NCBI GenBank assembly: GCA_001466705.2
Contig: LATX02000035.1
Location: forward strand, 1,178,001 to 1,242,000
From: Moniliophthora roreri
Lineage: Eukaryota; Basidiomycota; Agaricomycetes; Agaricales; Marasmiaceae
Direction: 5' to 3'
DNA length: 64,000 bases
A program made the translations under genes and the position numbers. Of the stretch, positions 1 through 17,445 are shown one piece after another. Numbering within the stretch: the stretch's first letter is position 1; each line of letters starts with the position of its first letter. Under the pieces are notes generated by a model that was given only the letters and a program-made list of their open reading frames with translations, ran no database searches and had not been told where the DNA came from.

Positions 1-1
1 G

Positions 2-817
2 TCTGCCATTGCGGAGTCGCTATTATCACAAAAGCGTCAAAGACTCATCCATGTTGACGAGAATGGGTCTAGATATGACTCTTCCGACGACGGTTCTCAG
101 TCCTTGCAGAGCAAGAGTTTGGAGAGTCAGAGTCAGAGATCAATCACAGCGAAACTCTCACAACCACTTCGAGACACTGCACTCAACGTACCTGGAGCTC
201 AGACGAAGGGAACCTTTCCAAGAATCTCCACGCCAGATACCGTTGAAAGCCAGGAGAACGACCTTGACACCGTCTCACCCGACGTAAAAACGAAGTACCC
301 CAGTCCCCCGATCTCTCCCGTGAAGCCTGCTCTCTCGAAGGAAGGAGATGGTACTTATTCTATCTCTGGAAAGCAATTTACCACACGTCGAGGCATTTCT
401 CATGAAGAAGGGGAACCAATGTCCGTACAACTCAACCATTCGTATACAACCATTGCGGATTTTTTCCGCGATGCTGTGGTCTGGTATGAAGATGCCGACA
501 CTCTTGCCATAACAGATCAAGGCTGTTTGGCTGTAATACAGAAACATTTGGAGGATAACAGGGTCCATGGGACTGGGGCTGTTCTCACCGGGTGTGGTTG
601 GCATCCAACTTTTCGTGGGTCATCGTGGGTGAAGCAGGGAGTTATATTTCTGGATGCGAGGTCATTGGAGGACTTTAAGCGCCTTTTGGCGGACCGAGAG
701 AGAAGAAGCCCGGTAGGACTTCGAAAGCCAATTTGGATCTTTGATCGGGACAGATTTGAGTGGGTTGCGGATATGGAAAGCCTGAAAGCACAGGCTTTAG
801 GAATAATTTCAAGTTAA
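2..817 (+). CDS. unrecognised protein, 3' part (5' end outside window)
   Basis: An open frame runs from base 2 to a TAA at 815-817 without a stop and without needing an intron, giving about 271 residues. The true start lies left of the window. The first half is polar and rich in Ser, Gln and Pro, probably disordered. The second half, from about base 410, looks folded, with alternating hydrophobic and charged stretches and a short segment GTGAVLTGCGWHP. I do not recognise the family and see no signal peptide, membrane segment or catalytic motif. The frame is well supported by its length. The function is unknown. Confidence 0.6.
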   Translation, partial: SAIAESLLSQKRQRLIHVDENGSRYDSSDDGSQSLQSKSLESQSQRSITAKLSQPLRDTALNVPGAQTKGTFPRISTPDTVESQENDLDTVSPDVKTKYPSPPISPVKPALSKEGDGTYSISGKQFTTRRGISHEEGEPMSVQLNHSYTTIADFFRDAVVWYEDADTLAITDQGCLAVIQKHLEDNRVHGTGAVLTGCGWHPTFRGSSWVKQGVIFLDARSLEDFKRLLADRERRSPVGLRKPIWIFDRDRFEWVADMESLKAQALGIISS

Positions 818-2414
818 ATGGATGTACAAAGATCTACAGCATGCTTATCTTTATCTCATATTTATCAGGACGCTGTATCTTCGTGCATGACCCTCCTATG
901 GAAACAGATTGATTTCCGAATGAAACTTTTCAATAGTGATGTAGGAGAACAGGAAGCGAGCGGTTGGGTCAGCCATGTCTCATTATTGGGATAATAATGT
1001 GATAAACGGAGCGTAAACAGTCTTTGCCTCAGGATGATCGCATTGGCCTTCCCAGAATTCCCAGTTACAATGCATCTTAGTAAAGTAAAATGAGCAAACA
1101 GGGTCATGATGAGAATTTAGAAGAATCAGGAGCACTAGCAGGCGGCCCGGATCAGAGGAAGTCGAAAACTTTATCGGCTTCTTGGCACCTTCCAGAGCGC
1201 TGGATATGCCGAGAAAAGCCGACGGCAAGCCACGTGACTGCCGAATTTCAACCCTCCAGGCTTCGACTGTCGACATGGACAGGTAAACCTTTTTATCAGT
1301 ATCATTTCCACTGAGAGTGATAAGCTATCGCGCTTACCGGTGAGCTCTCTGACCAGCACAGATCTCACATTGAATCTCCCGTGCTAAAAGCTTCTCTACC
1401 TTGAAGTTTGATGAGAAAGGCTACACATCCAATGTATCCGGAATCTCCAAGTCCTCGCTAGTGATGAAACGAACTTCTCCCGGCCTTTAACGTCAATCAA
1501 CTTGAAGGTCCCACCGGGCTCTCAATACAGGTAGAATGATCATCACTTCATCTTTGGGAATCACGCTATCACTTATGGGAACCAACAACTCTGATTGTTA
1601 CACAACGTCGCTGTTTACTTGATGCCGTACGACGACAACAGCCGGGGCCGTCTGTATCTAGTTCTATGGTGCGGACGAACAGAAAGAAGTGCTGTTCCAC
1701 CGGCTGCGGGTCACTGTGAGTTTCGACTCTCAGCCTATTCTGGCCAATCTGTCCTGAATAGTGAGAGCTTTTCGGAAGCATCTGGGTTTATTGGACATCC
1801 TGAGCGCGGCAATTACACACGGATGTGGTAGACAGCATAAGGTTTCACAATAGAACAGCATATACCATGGCTGATAATCCTATATTTACAACGCCTGGCC
1901 TCGAGCATCAGTGAATGAAAAAAAGGAGTATTAACTACTTAGAGGGTATATCCACGCGCCACAGAGCTCCCCGAAAACCAGCCGTCAATAATTCTGAATC
2001 TTGGGTCTGAAGCGAAAAAGGATTATTGTGAGGATAAGGATAACAAATATAGGCCCTGAAAACACAACATCCAAATATGACAACAGTAACGACAGGAGAA
2101 CGGGGGTGGATATGAGCTATGGATAGAGGGGCACTGGTGCGGAGCGAGAAAGCCTAATTAGTAAAGAGGCTTTCGTGGCTGCGGGTAGGTGAGTACGGGA
2201 AGAAGAGGAAACATAAATTCAAAACATATGAACCGAAAGATGTGCGACTAGGAGGCAACGAATGACACAGCGTAGATTATGGTCAATGAAAGTGGGATGG
2301 AAAGATGCGCGCTATAATAATATAAATGCAAAGATAGAAGGACCGCTCGTCAGCAGGGGGGAAGGAGTGGAGCATATACACCGTGCTTCATGCGCCGAAC
2401 CAATCGCGAACCTT
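818..2414. other. intergenic region without supported gene
   Basis: About 1.6 kb between the partial left-edge gene and the 3' end of the kinase gene. Short frames exist on both strands but none is long, protein-like or joined by convincing splice sites. A CACGTGAC motif (E-box/Cbf1-type site) lies at 1231-1238; no neighbouring start makes its role clear. The left-edge gene and the kinase gene converge on this interval, so it should hold two 3' ends. Confidence 0.5.
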
Positions 2415-4215
2415 TCACCGGTAGTCTTTTTCAGTCATTTCTGGCTTTATGGCGTCAACCTCTGAAGGAGGCAAATCCATTGAAGCGCTATTGATGGTTA
2501 TGCCACCGTCGGTGCGAAGGTCTTGTCCAGGAGTTGCCGGTCGTGAAGACGCCAGTCCTGATGATGTCGCTGTCGCTGTAGAGACTAACTGTTGATTATG
2601 GGGGTAGTATGATCGTCGTTGCATTTTCTTGAAATCGTAAGTCGTAAATCTGATGAACAGTTAGAATATTCCATGTGTCAAACGCTGAAAAACGTACTGT
2701 TCTTCCATCTGTCTCATCTCTGCAGTGAGGTTATCTTGATTTGCTTTCCTTTGCTTCGCCTTCAGAGGGTTATCCTCCAGAAGTAGTTCTTCCAGCTCAT
2801 GAGACGCATCAAAGTTGGCCTTTTTGCTCTGCGAAAAAGGTTTAGCCAAAGTACGGCTAATTTAGAGCTAAAAACTTACGTCTGGTACGAATGGCGGTGT
2901 TTGCTCCTTGGTTTCAAGGGTGTCCCAGTCGATGGATTTGAACCACGGATGATTCTTGAGCTCTTGGAAGCCCTCGCCGTTTGGTGCACATCCTAACCGT
3001 TTACTGGTGTCTCTCTCCAAGAGCTATGTCATACCAGTCAGCATGACAACTCCAATATCAAGGAACGAAACTTACTCCTTTCAACACTAGCATTCCACTC
3101 CTACTGCATTTCTTCTCAGCATCTTCAGGCCACTTGAGCGGGTCTTTGGTAATGCTGTGAGTAAGATCACTATTCGTCCGTCCTCTAAACGGTCTGCGGC
3201 CAAATATTAACTCGTATGCACAGACACCTAGAGACCACCAGTCGATATGGCAAGTATATCCCCGTTTGGTTAAAATTCTGCGGATGTTTTGAATTGAATC
3301 GGGATGTATTGACAGACTCAACGTGGTTAGTGCTCACTCTGGTGCCATGTATGCCATCGAACCCGCCACACCAGTTAGACGACGCTCCCCGAAGTGAACG
3401 GCGATGTTGAAGTCGGTTAAATGTGCGTTGCCTCGTTCGTCGAGAAGGATATTGTCGGGCTTGAGATCTCTGTGTTCGTTTACGGAAGGAAAAATGAAAC
3501 AGTTTGAATACAGCACTTGACAACAGCAGTTTGTCATGGGGTGAACGCACCTGTGCATTATGCCGTTCTCGTGTAAAAATTCGAGAGCGGAGGATAACTG
3601 GGCGACATAAAATCTGACGACTTCTTCGGACAGTGAACCTAGGCGTTCCAGGTGGACTGGGAGGGGCAACGAGTTGGGATATTTAAGACGGATGACTGGA
3701 GAAAGGCAACTCACATCGGAGATCACCTCCTAACATGAGGTCCAAAACAAAAAAGCAGTTTTCATCATCTTGGAAAGCGTATCTCAAGTTGACGATGAAA
3801 GGATGATCAACCTGTTGGATAAGAGTTTGAGGGGGATTTTAGGTGGACTTGAAAAACGGCGTACTTCTTCCAATAACCGCCGCTCCTGGATTACGTTCGG
3901 AACGGCCTTCATCTTTACACACTTGGCTTTATTGATATACTTGAGCGCATAGAGTTCACGGGTTTGCTTGTGTTGAACAACACGGACCTATAACGTTTCG
4001 AGAGTAATGTATAAATATGGCTCTGACTGTGATCGCATAGGCCACTCACTTTCCCGAAAGCACCCTTCCCTACACATCTCAGCAAAACAAAGTGGAACAA
4101 GGTGACTTCTCCATCGAAATCAATAGGCTAGAATCTCGCCTGCATGAGAACGAAATCTTGAGGCAGATGATTGAGAGTGAATACTGACTGTAGGTCTACA
4201 ACACACTGCACCCAT
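2415..4215 (-). CDS. STK32/YANK-type Ser/Thr protein kinase, probably N-myristoylated
   Basis: Spliced kinase gene. A 27-nt first exon (4189-4215) encodes MGAVCCRPT; a 61-nt intron follows, then PIDFDGEVTLFHF and the glycine-rich loop VGKGAFGKV. Next come the ATP-binding lysine (ELYALKYINK), VDHPFIVNLRYAFQDDEN, the catalytic loop HRDLKPDNILL, then TDFNIA, the MAYMAPE activation end and DWWSLGVCAYELIFGRRPF. DFN instead of DFG, and this order of motifs, are marks of the STK32 (YANK) branch of AGC-related kinases. The MG start followed by CC fits N-myristoylation plus palmitoylation and so membrane attachment; human STK32 proteins also begin with MG. The C-terminal tail is Ser/Pro rich and probably disordered. 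The substrate is unknown. The gene diverges from guanylate kinase across about 250 bp. Confidence 0.88.
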
Positions 4216-4467
4216 TATGCGGCCTAACTAGACGTTTGAGCAAGAAACTAGGATAGAATATGACCAGCCAGCGTGGTTGTGCCTTCGAGGAACTGTCGAC
4301 CAAGACTGGGGAGGTAAAAGAGGTGCGGAGTGAAACGTCGGAAGGGATCTTGGAGAGTTGCTAAGCCTTGTGACATAGCGTGACCTGTTGGTACCTTTTC
4401 TTTAGCCGCTGGCGCCAAATCCTCTGTTCCCGGGCCCCCGAAGTCTTAAGGCTTTCCTTCACACTTG

Positions 4468-5194
4468 ATGGCACCGTTTCCTGATTTCCTTCGTCCTCTC
4501 GTTCTCTCCGGACCCTCTGGTGTAGGGAAAAGTACACTTCTGCGGCGTCTTTTTGCAGAACTCCCAGATAAATTTGGGTTCAGCGTATCCCGTATATGTC
4601 CCTCTTCATGCCCCTGTCTGTCCTTTTTTTTGAAACCCTGATATTCAGATACCACCCGTGCGCCACGTCCTGGAGAAACTGACGGCAAAGAGTACCATTT
4701 TGTCACTCGCGAAAAATTCTTGGAGCTCATCAAGGAGGGAGCATTTATTGAACATGCAGAATTCTCTGGCAATTTTTATGGGACGAGTTTCCAGACTGTT
4801 CGCGAGGTTGAGAAGCAGGGAAGACGCTGCATTCTGGACATTGAGGCGCAGGTATGTATTAGCGTAATCGTCCTGCATGTTTCCTCTACAAGACGTGTAT
4901 ATTTAGGGCGTTCGCCAAATAAAAGCCACCAATCTGAATCCGGTCTACTGCTTCATCTCACCGCCTTCCATGAGTGCATTGCGGGAACGACTTCAAGGCC
5001 GAGGTACTGAAACGGAGGCGTCTGTGCAAAAAAGGCTCTTCATTGCGTTGAAAGAAATAGAGTTTGCGAAGGAACCAAACGTCCATGACGTGGTCATCAT
5101 TAACGACATTGTGGATCGTGCATACGCGATGCTGAAGAGCGTTGCGCTGGGAGAGAAAATCGCAGGCGATGCTCTTCCTCCATTAGATGATTGA
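4468..5194 (+). CDS. GUK1: guanylate kinase
   Basis: Cytosolic nucleoside monophosphate kinase, converting GMP (or dGMP) plus ATP to GDP plus ADP. The start gives [18 protein letters not shown], and the P-loop [10 protein letters not shown] sits near residues 15-24. After one intron the GMP-binding motif reads [11 protein letters not shown], followed by EYHFVTRE and the conserved GNFYGTS. A second intron splits ILDIEAQ from [10 protein letters not shown]. The C-terminal part has [11 protein letters not shown], matching the lid region of the family. Total length is about 200 residues, normal for eukaryotic guanylate kinases. All key residues are present. Confidence 0.95.
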
Positions 5195-5349
5195 TACCCA
5201 TGATACCTACTTACTACCAATAGAAACGTCTGGAAAATGTACTACTAACATCATTTCGCAACAAAAGTTGTTTACTAAGACGCCTTATTATTCGGTGACA
5301 CGGCGCCGGATTCTAACCGAGACTTTTGCCCTTTCTTCCCTTCACCTCC

Positions 5350-11108
<5,759 letters not shown>

Positions 11109-11306
11109 ATGGATGTATATCGTTCAATAGCATAATAGACGTAAATACCTTAGAGACGGTGGATGGGGAAACGACATGCATCCTGCCATTAAATTGCATT
11201 AAAGTGGATCAACGTCGTGGATCAACGTCATTGCTTCCTTGTCCAAGTGGGAAATTCTGAAAAGCCGAGCCGAATGGTATGATCGAGGGTGCCCGTCGCC
11301 GTGGAG

Positions 11307-11314
11307 CATAAAAG
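11307..11314 (+). promoter_or_regulatory. possible TATA-like element of the MscS-type gene
   Basis: The sequence CATAAAAG lies about 60 bp before the preferred ATG of the channel gene, in the 240-bp gap after the ABC transporter. Position and sequence fit a TATA element, but this is only a pattern match. Confidence 0.25.
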
Positions 11315-11374
11315 GATGCGAGGGTCGTCGGTCTTTTTTCTCCAATTGCCCAGTTGCGGAGGCTTCATTTCATT

Positions 11375-13868
11375 ATGGAGGGCAAGAGGACTCCAGCATC
11401 CCTGCCTGGAATCGAAACAGGCGACTATGCCCCGCAAAATCCCTCTCGAGACGACCCTCATCACGACTCGGACAGTGATTCCACAGCAACCAATGATTCC
11501 GATTTCAACTGGGACGAGGACGAGGATGCTGCTCGTGAAGAAAAGGCCGACAAGACGAAAGCAAAACGGGGAAGAGCAGCGTACCTGGCTTTCATGAAGC
11601 TTGCCCGACCCATACGAGTGTTTTTCCTAGGACTTCTAGGCACAGGCCTTTTCATTGCACCCCTCCTTGTCGTTCAGTTCCAATTCCGGGATAGCGTTGT
11701 GTATCGACATGTATACATGTGGTCGCTATGGCTTTCCATTATGTGGGTGGCAAGCTGTGTGACATATTTGGTGGTCGACAGTATCCCTAGGATGGTGATA
11801 TCATTGGTCGTGCTGTTTGGAGGACACGTTGAACGTTTGAAGATTCAATTAGAGGTATGAGGCGGGTTTCCTGTGTTATGCTTTGTACTCAATCCACTTG
11901 CAGTTGACTTTGGCTGTCTCCGCCTGGCTCAAACTAGCGTTGAGCATTTCATGGGCTTGGATTGCTTTGGGTGTTCTACGACGATTTTATCACCCACCTG
12001 GATCTTACTGGCCAGTCATAAATCGTGTAATGCAGGCCCTGTTTTCCGCAGGCATTATACTCCTAGTCGAAAAGATTTTCCTTCAATTCGTCGCCATCAA
12101 TTTCCACCAAAAGGCGCTGGCAGATCGTCTTGCCGAGAACCGTCTCGGACTTAAAGCACTCGACAGGCTTTCAAACGCCACTCCTGTCACACCAAGACGA
12201 GGTCATGGCCATGGTCGGAGAGGTCATCGAAGCCCAGGCAGCTCCGTTGACCTTGGAATACTCACCGAAAGGGCAGCAAAGTCGGAAGGACACGGCGATT
12301 CGCCACTTAGCGAGAAGCCAGGTACACACAAGAAGAATGCTAGAGCAGATAAGAAACGTAGACGAAAGGCTGTAGCGAGCGTCATTGTTGACCAGGTGCG
12401 TTCACTGATCATTCGTATCGTATCGTGTTTACAACGTGTCTGTAGCTTGGTGGCGCGATTGGGCAAGTCGCACTCAAAAATTCTCGATTCAACCGAGAAG
12501 CCGAAGTTGGCGGTTTACACTCCGCAAGGCGTCTAGCTAGAAAGTTGTTCACTCAACTGAATGACGTCTACCCACCTAGATCCCATCTCATCGTTGAAGG
12601 TCAGGGTGCACTCATATTTCGTTGGTACCCTGGTCTAACATGATATTCACCCTCTAGATTTCTATCCATACTTCCGCTCTACTGCTGAAGCTCATGAAGC
12701 GTTCCGTGTCTTTGATAAGGATGGAAACGGGGACATTTCAAAGAAGGAGATGCGAGAGGCAGTCCAAAGAATCTATCGTGAACGTAAAGCTCTCATCGCC
12801 AGCTTGAAGGATGTCGGATCAGCAGTGGCTAAGTTGGACGCTGTGCTGATCTTTCTTTGTCTGGTGGTGATCATTTTCATCTGTCTATTGATCTTCAACA
12901 GAAGCAACACACTCGCATCTCTTGTTCCATTGGCGACGATTATTCTTGGTTTCTCTTTTATCTTTGGTCACTCTGCGCAGACGCTGTTTGAATCGGTGAG
13001 TGGCTCGGAATTTTATAAAGAGGGGTGTTAACCAATGATGTCGTACAGCTTATCTTCATCTTCTCTACCCACGTTTTCGATGTGGGAGATCTTGTCATGA
13101 TCGATGATCAAGTAGGCTGTTTTCTTCTTCTAGGAATCTACACACTGATGATCTCGCTAGCCGCTATTTGTTCGAGAGTTTGGACTCTTCTCGACAACAT
13201 TCAGACGAGTGGATGGACAAGAAATCATTGCGCCAAATTCCCTCCTTGCTAGCGCTAAACTCGTGCATAACATCAGGCGGAGTTCTTCCATGTGAGTGCG
13301 GAAGCTCCCTCTATAACTGATGCTGAGATGTTCCTACGATTAGGGCGGAGACTACCACGATCATGATTGCCTACAACACTCCTTTGGAGATCGTAGAACA
13401 ACTCAAAGCTCGGATTAAACAATATGTATCCGACAACAGTAGAGAATGGGTCAGTGGTGATGTTCTCATTGATAAGATGGAGTTCCAGAATGCGATTCAT
13501 CTCATCATCGTCATGGAACGTGAGTTAGTCCTTGTCACGTTCTTCTTTCACACCTCTTTATCGTCCTCGTATTAGACCGACCGAACTGGCAAGATTGGGG
13601 AGGAAGATGGGCTCGCCGAACGGCATTTATGCGAAATCTCAAAACGATTTTGGAAGACTTGGATGTCCGGTACTCGATGCCTGTGCAGCCAGTGCTTATG
13701 CCTACGAATGCCGCTCGTGCTACGAGGTCTCCTAGTATGAGGATGCCACCGCCACCTGGAGGCAGGATGGCGTCGCCGCCGCAGGATCTTGGAAATGCAG
13801 GGTCGTTCCAAGGATCCGATTATTTGAGGGCCCCGCGAGGGCTGCGGCCTAATGTGGATTCGTTTTAG
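11375..13868 (+). CDS. EF-hand mechanosensitive ion channel, MscS family (fungal Msy1/Msy2-like)
   Basis: Membrane channel that by family gates on membrane stretch; the S. pombe relatives Msy1 and Msy2 act at the ER or nuclear envelope in hypo-osmotic calcium control. The start MEGKRTPASLPG is preferred; an in-frame ATG at 11354 would add seven residues. An acidic N-tail is followed by transmembrane helices (about 11600-12110), then a very basic loop with HGHGRRGH. A canonical EF-hand loop, DKDGNGDISKKE, lies near 12715-12750. Further membrane helices follow, and then the MscS pore and beta domain (LATIILGFSFIFGHSAQ, VFDVGDLVMIDDQ, EFGLFSTTFRRVDGQEIIAPN). The C-tail is Pro and Met rich. Several short introns. 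The EF-hand has intact Asp and Glu ligands, so calcium binding is likely. Confidence 0.9.
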
Positions 13869-14130
13869 AGCGTCGGGATTGTGGACAATATGCTATCACG
13901 ACATCGTCATTGGATTGTATATACGCATGGCTCGCTTCAATTTTATTTGCTTTCTTGTTTCGGTGGAGAAAATCCATGTTCCAAGCTTGGAGCATACTAG
14001 TTTGTAGGTCGATGCGGTTAATCAGGTCATTCGTCGCACATTGCTCTATGGAATGCGTCGGTATATTTACACTACAGATACATATTCCGGTATAGAAGCT
14101 AGTATAATCCCCAAATAATAGATAGTTAAC

Positions 14131-15312
14131 TTAATTCCTGCCCACTGTCGGTATAGCACTCAGCCTGTTGGCTCCCAAGCCACCGTTGGCCCCCAGAGAG
14201 CCGCCGTTCATAAATACATTCATTAAGTGGTCCCTGCAAACCCGTGCATTCTCTCGTCGTTGCACAAACCAACTACCGGCATCGCAAGGAACAGCCAAAG
14301 GTCGAGCAATAAGACCCATCTGCCTTGCTGTCCTGACTGATCGCACCATCTCCTCGACCTCAGCCTCGGAATCCAAATCGTCTAGATTCTCGCGATTATT
14401 ATCTCCGCCGCCCTCAGCTCTAGCGACTGCTGCTGCTGCTGCTGCCTTCTTCGCCGCCTTCTTCGCTGCTGCGGCGCCGCTCGACTTCTTGGCATTTGGA
14501 TCAATACCCAACGCAGCAGCAGCCTCCTCTTGTTGCCTCTTCTTCTCAGCCTTCTCCTTTTCTCGTTTCTCCTTCTTCTCCGCCTTTGTCTCTCTCTTGA
14601 CAGGCTCGACGAAGTTGGGATTATGCTCGCGTTGCCAATCGAGAAGCAAGTCATCGTAACGTCGCGAACGACCTTGAACGGCGCGTTTAGCACCCATAGA
14701 ATGTGATTTACACGTCAGAGAACGCGAGCAGGGAAGGCCCTTGTCATTGATGACACCACACTGCTTGTCATAGTCAACAGGACCCTTGACGCGTCCTTTG
14801 GTGACTTTGGGTGCCGGTTTAGCCTTCTTCTTGGGAGGTTGTGAGGCGTCAGAAGGTTCGGGTGAGGCTTTACGCTTCTTGGACCCTTTCGCGTCGAGTG
14901 AGTACATGAGTTCTACAAGCGTAAAGTGTAATTCATGCCTTCAGCCTCTACACTTCCACTAGTCTTGGTCTTAGTCTTTCCACCACCGCGGATCTGCGCG
15001 CATTTCACTGTCGGGCAATTAGACTTTGAATTTTCTTCGCTGGCCAGCCAGACACTCACCAGTATGCTCCGTAACCACTGACTGTAGAATGGGTTTATTA
15101 CAATCCTTGCAGCGCACGACTCCAATGTCCGAAGTCGAACTGAGAGGTTGCGCGCCGAATATTTTCATGTCGCTCGCTGGAAGCCATGCGGTGGGCGGCG
15201 AAAGCGGGGATACATCATGGTTTGGTTCTGGTGAGAGTCTTGAAAGGTTTTCCCAGTCAAAAGGTGCAGCAGGCTGCGCGGCCGCACCCTTCAACCTCAG
15301 CTTCAACGTCAT
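14131..15312 (-). CDS. SGF73: SAGA complex subunit Sgf73 / ataxin-7-like (SCA7 domain)
   Basis: In yeast and animals this subunit anchors the histone H2B deubiquitinase module to the SAGA coactivator. The N-terminal exon starts MTLKLRLKGAAAQPAAPFDW and contains a zinc-finger-like CKDCNKPILQ with a downstream EHTGECAQ after an intron. The next exon carries the SCA7 domain: DYDKQCGVINDKGLPC, then SRSLTCKSHSMGAKRAV and GRSRRYDDLLLDWQ. This Cys/His pattern is diagnostic of ataxin-7 and Sgf73. The domain is flanked by a lysine-rich stretch with KKRKASPEP (likely nuclear localisation signal) and an Ala/Lys/Glu-rich low-complexity coil. The C-terminus ends in a Gly/Asn-rich tail. Neighbours TAF10 and Ada1 are also SAGA subunits on the same strand. 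Confidence 0.9.
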
Positions 15313-15443
15313 GGTTCGGTGTAGGTATTGTTGTCACACATGTCACAGTCGCGCTCTACAGTATGTTGGGCGCTTGTTGCTTGACTGCAAAAAGATTACA
15401 TAGGACATTGCAATTTTATTGTTGATGGTATACACGCCACACT

Positions 15444-17445
15444 CTAGGCAGAGAACTCAACACCTTCAAGCCCATTTGCCCTCCATTGGCCTATCTTCTC
15501 CATGTAGCTCATGATACCTTCGCCCCAGGTAGCAGCGCGAGCTGCTCTCATCTGGACTTCAACGGGAGCTTGGGCTAGTTTCGAGATTTCACCCTCACTG
15601 TTGAGATAGCTGGGAGTGCAGCCAGCCACTGCCGCCAATGCTGCTGTCCTCGTCATGATATCCACTGACCACTGCTCCTCCGCTTCTTTGGTCGGCTCAG
15701 CAGCACGTCCCTTATTCAATGTCTCGGAAATGATGAAGGCGATATGTTCAGTGAGAACATCAAGGGTGAAGATTTGGTTCGTTGTAGCAGCCGCCTGTGA
15801 AATCCCTGGGAAGAAGAGATTGGGGAAATCGCGCGTAAAGACGCCATGTAAAGTCGCTATACCTCCAGCCCACTTCTCTTCCATGTCAAGCCCATTACGG
15901 CCATGAATTACCAAGTCGGCTCTATATGCTGGGGAACCGCTACCACCACCTAGTGATCTGTAGCCTGTACTGAGGATAAGTACATCGATGGGATATTCCT
16001 TCCCGTTCGCCACGATACCATTCTCAGTGAACCGCTCGACACCCTTTCCGTCCGTGTCCACGAGGTGAACGTTGGACTTGTTGAACGTGGGAAGGTAGTC
16101 ATCGTGGAAACAGGGTCTCTTGCACCATACAGGATACCACGGCTTGAGCTTCTCTGCCGTAGTGGGATCTTTAACGACTTCATCGACCCTAGTACGAATC
16201 CTATGGGCACGTTCCATATCCAATGCGAACATGTTTCCAACAAATTCCGGGATCTTGTCTGGCGTAATGACCCCGTACTTGGTCCCACCGATAATAGCGG
16301 AGTACGCGGGAGAGGTGGTCCAGCCGTCGTTGACCATGTTAGGTCCATTTGGCGTGTTGGAGCTGTATGAGGCCAAGTTTAGCTGGCGTTCTCGCTGCCA
16401 GCCCTTCTTGGCCGCGATTTCGTTTTTCCAGACCAGAGGATCGGTCTCGCGTTGCCCACGAACGTCGACGGAAGAGGGTGTGCGTTGGAGAACGTAGAGC
16501 TCCTTAACCCACTCTGCTAGCTGAGGAACGACTTGGACAGCGGTGGCGCCGGTGCCGATGATACCGACGCGCTTTTCTTTGAGATTGGACATGGTCCAGT
16601 CATCTGGTGAACCACCAGTGTAGGCGTAATCCCATCGAGAGGTATGGAACATGTGACCCTTGAATTGTTCCATACTAGGTATCTTGGGTATATGGGGGAA
16701 ATTGAGGACACCAAAGGCTAGAAAGATAAACTGCGCGCGAACAGTCAAGCCTTTCTTCTCCTCATTTGGTCTTCTATATTCCTCGATCTTGACGACCCAT
16801 GACTTTCCTGATTCGTCCCAATCAAGAGTCTTCACTTCGCTATGGAACAGCGCCTTATCTTTGAGATCCCATTTCTCTGCAATACGATTTGCATGTTGTA
16901 AAAGCTCGGGACCATAGGCGTATTTGTGTTTTGGCATGTACCCGGTTTCTTCTAAGAGAGGCATGTAACAGTAACTTTCTACATCGCACATCAAACCTTA
17001 AATCTGGGATGAGATTAAAGCGTCAGTGCAGAATTGCCACCCGATACTCGCCTGGATATCTGTTCCAATACCATGTACCGCCAAAACCGCCAGCAGAGTC
17101 GACGAGTCTGATATCGTTGGGACTGAACCCAGCCTGGATTAGGCGAACGGCGAAAAAGAGGCCACCGTATCCTGCGCCAAGAACCAGTGCCTTGATGGAT
17201 GCACCGTCTTCCAAAGGCGACTTTTGTGCGTTCAACGCAGTATGGTCAACCCAAATATCCTCTCCAAGGTGACGATACTTGTCTGAATCACGAAGCTCGA
17301 CGAATTGATGGGTGCCTTCGGGACGGAGACGTTTTGATCGTTCTTCTTCATACTTTTGCTGAATTCCCAAGGGATCTAAGGGGCGAGAGGGTTTAGGGAG
17401 AGCAGCAGCGGCTTCTCCGTTGGCTACGTAGGGTGCGTCGGACAT
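15444..17445 (-). CDS. FAD-dependent Baeyer-Villiger-type monooxygenase
   Basis: Two exons with one short intron near 17000, about 645 residues. The N-terminal part has the FAD-binding GAGYGG loop after KALVLGAG and the partner motif [12 protein letters not shown] second Rossmann motif, [11 protein letters not shown], binds NADPH. Between them is the Baeyer-Villiger fingerprint [11 protein letters not shown] (FxGxxxHxxxW). The pattern fits group I cyclopentanone or steroid monooxygenase-like enzymes, which insert oxygen next to a ketone. The natural substrate cannot be told from sequence. No signal peptide is seen, so it is probably cytosolic. It sits between two SAGA genes, and nothing suggests it takes part in SAGA or in a secondary metabolite cluster. 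Confidence 0.9.

Noticed and set aside
1400..1830. Protein-like stretches on the minus strand (for example FITSEDLEIPDTLDV) hinting at a decayed gene
   Set aside because: Joining them needs several stops at close to the random rate or introns under 20 nt; no family match. Treated as non-coding.
14168..14659. Ala-rich 163-codon plus-strand frame antisense to Sgf73
   Set aside because: It is the mirror of the Lys/Ala/Glu low-complexity region of Sgf73, a composition artefact.
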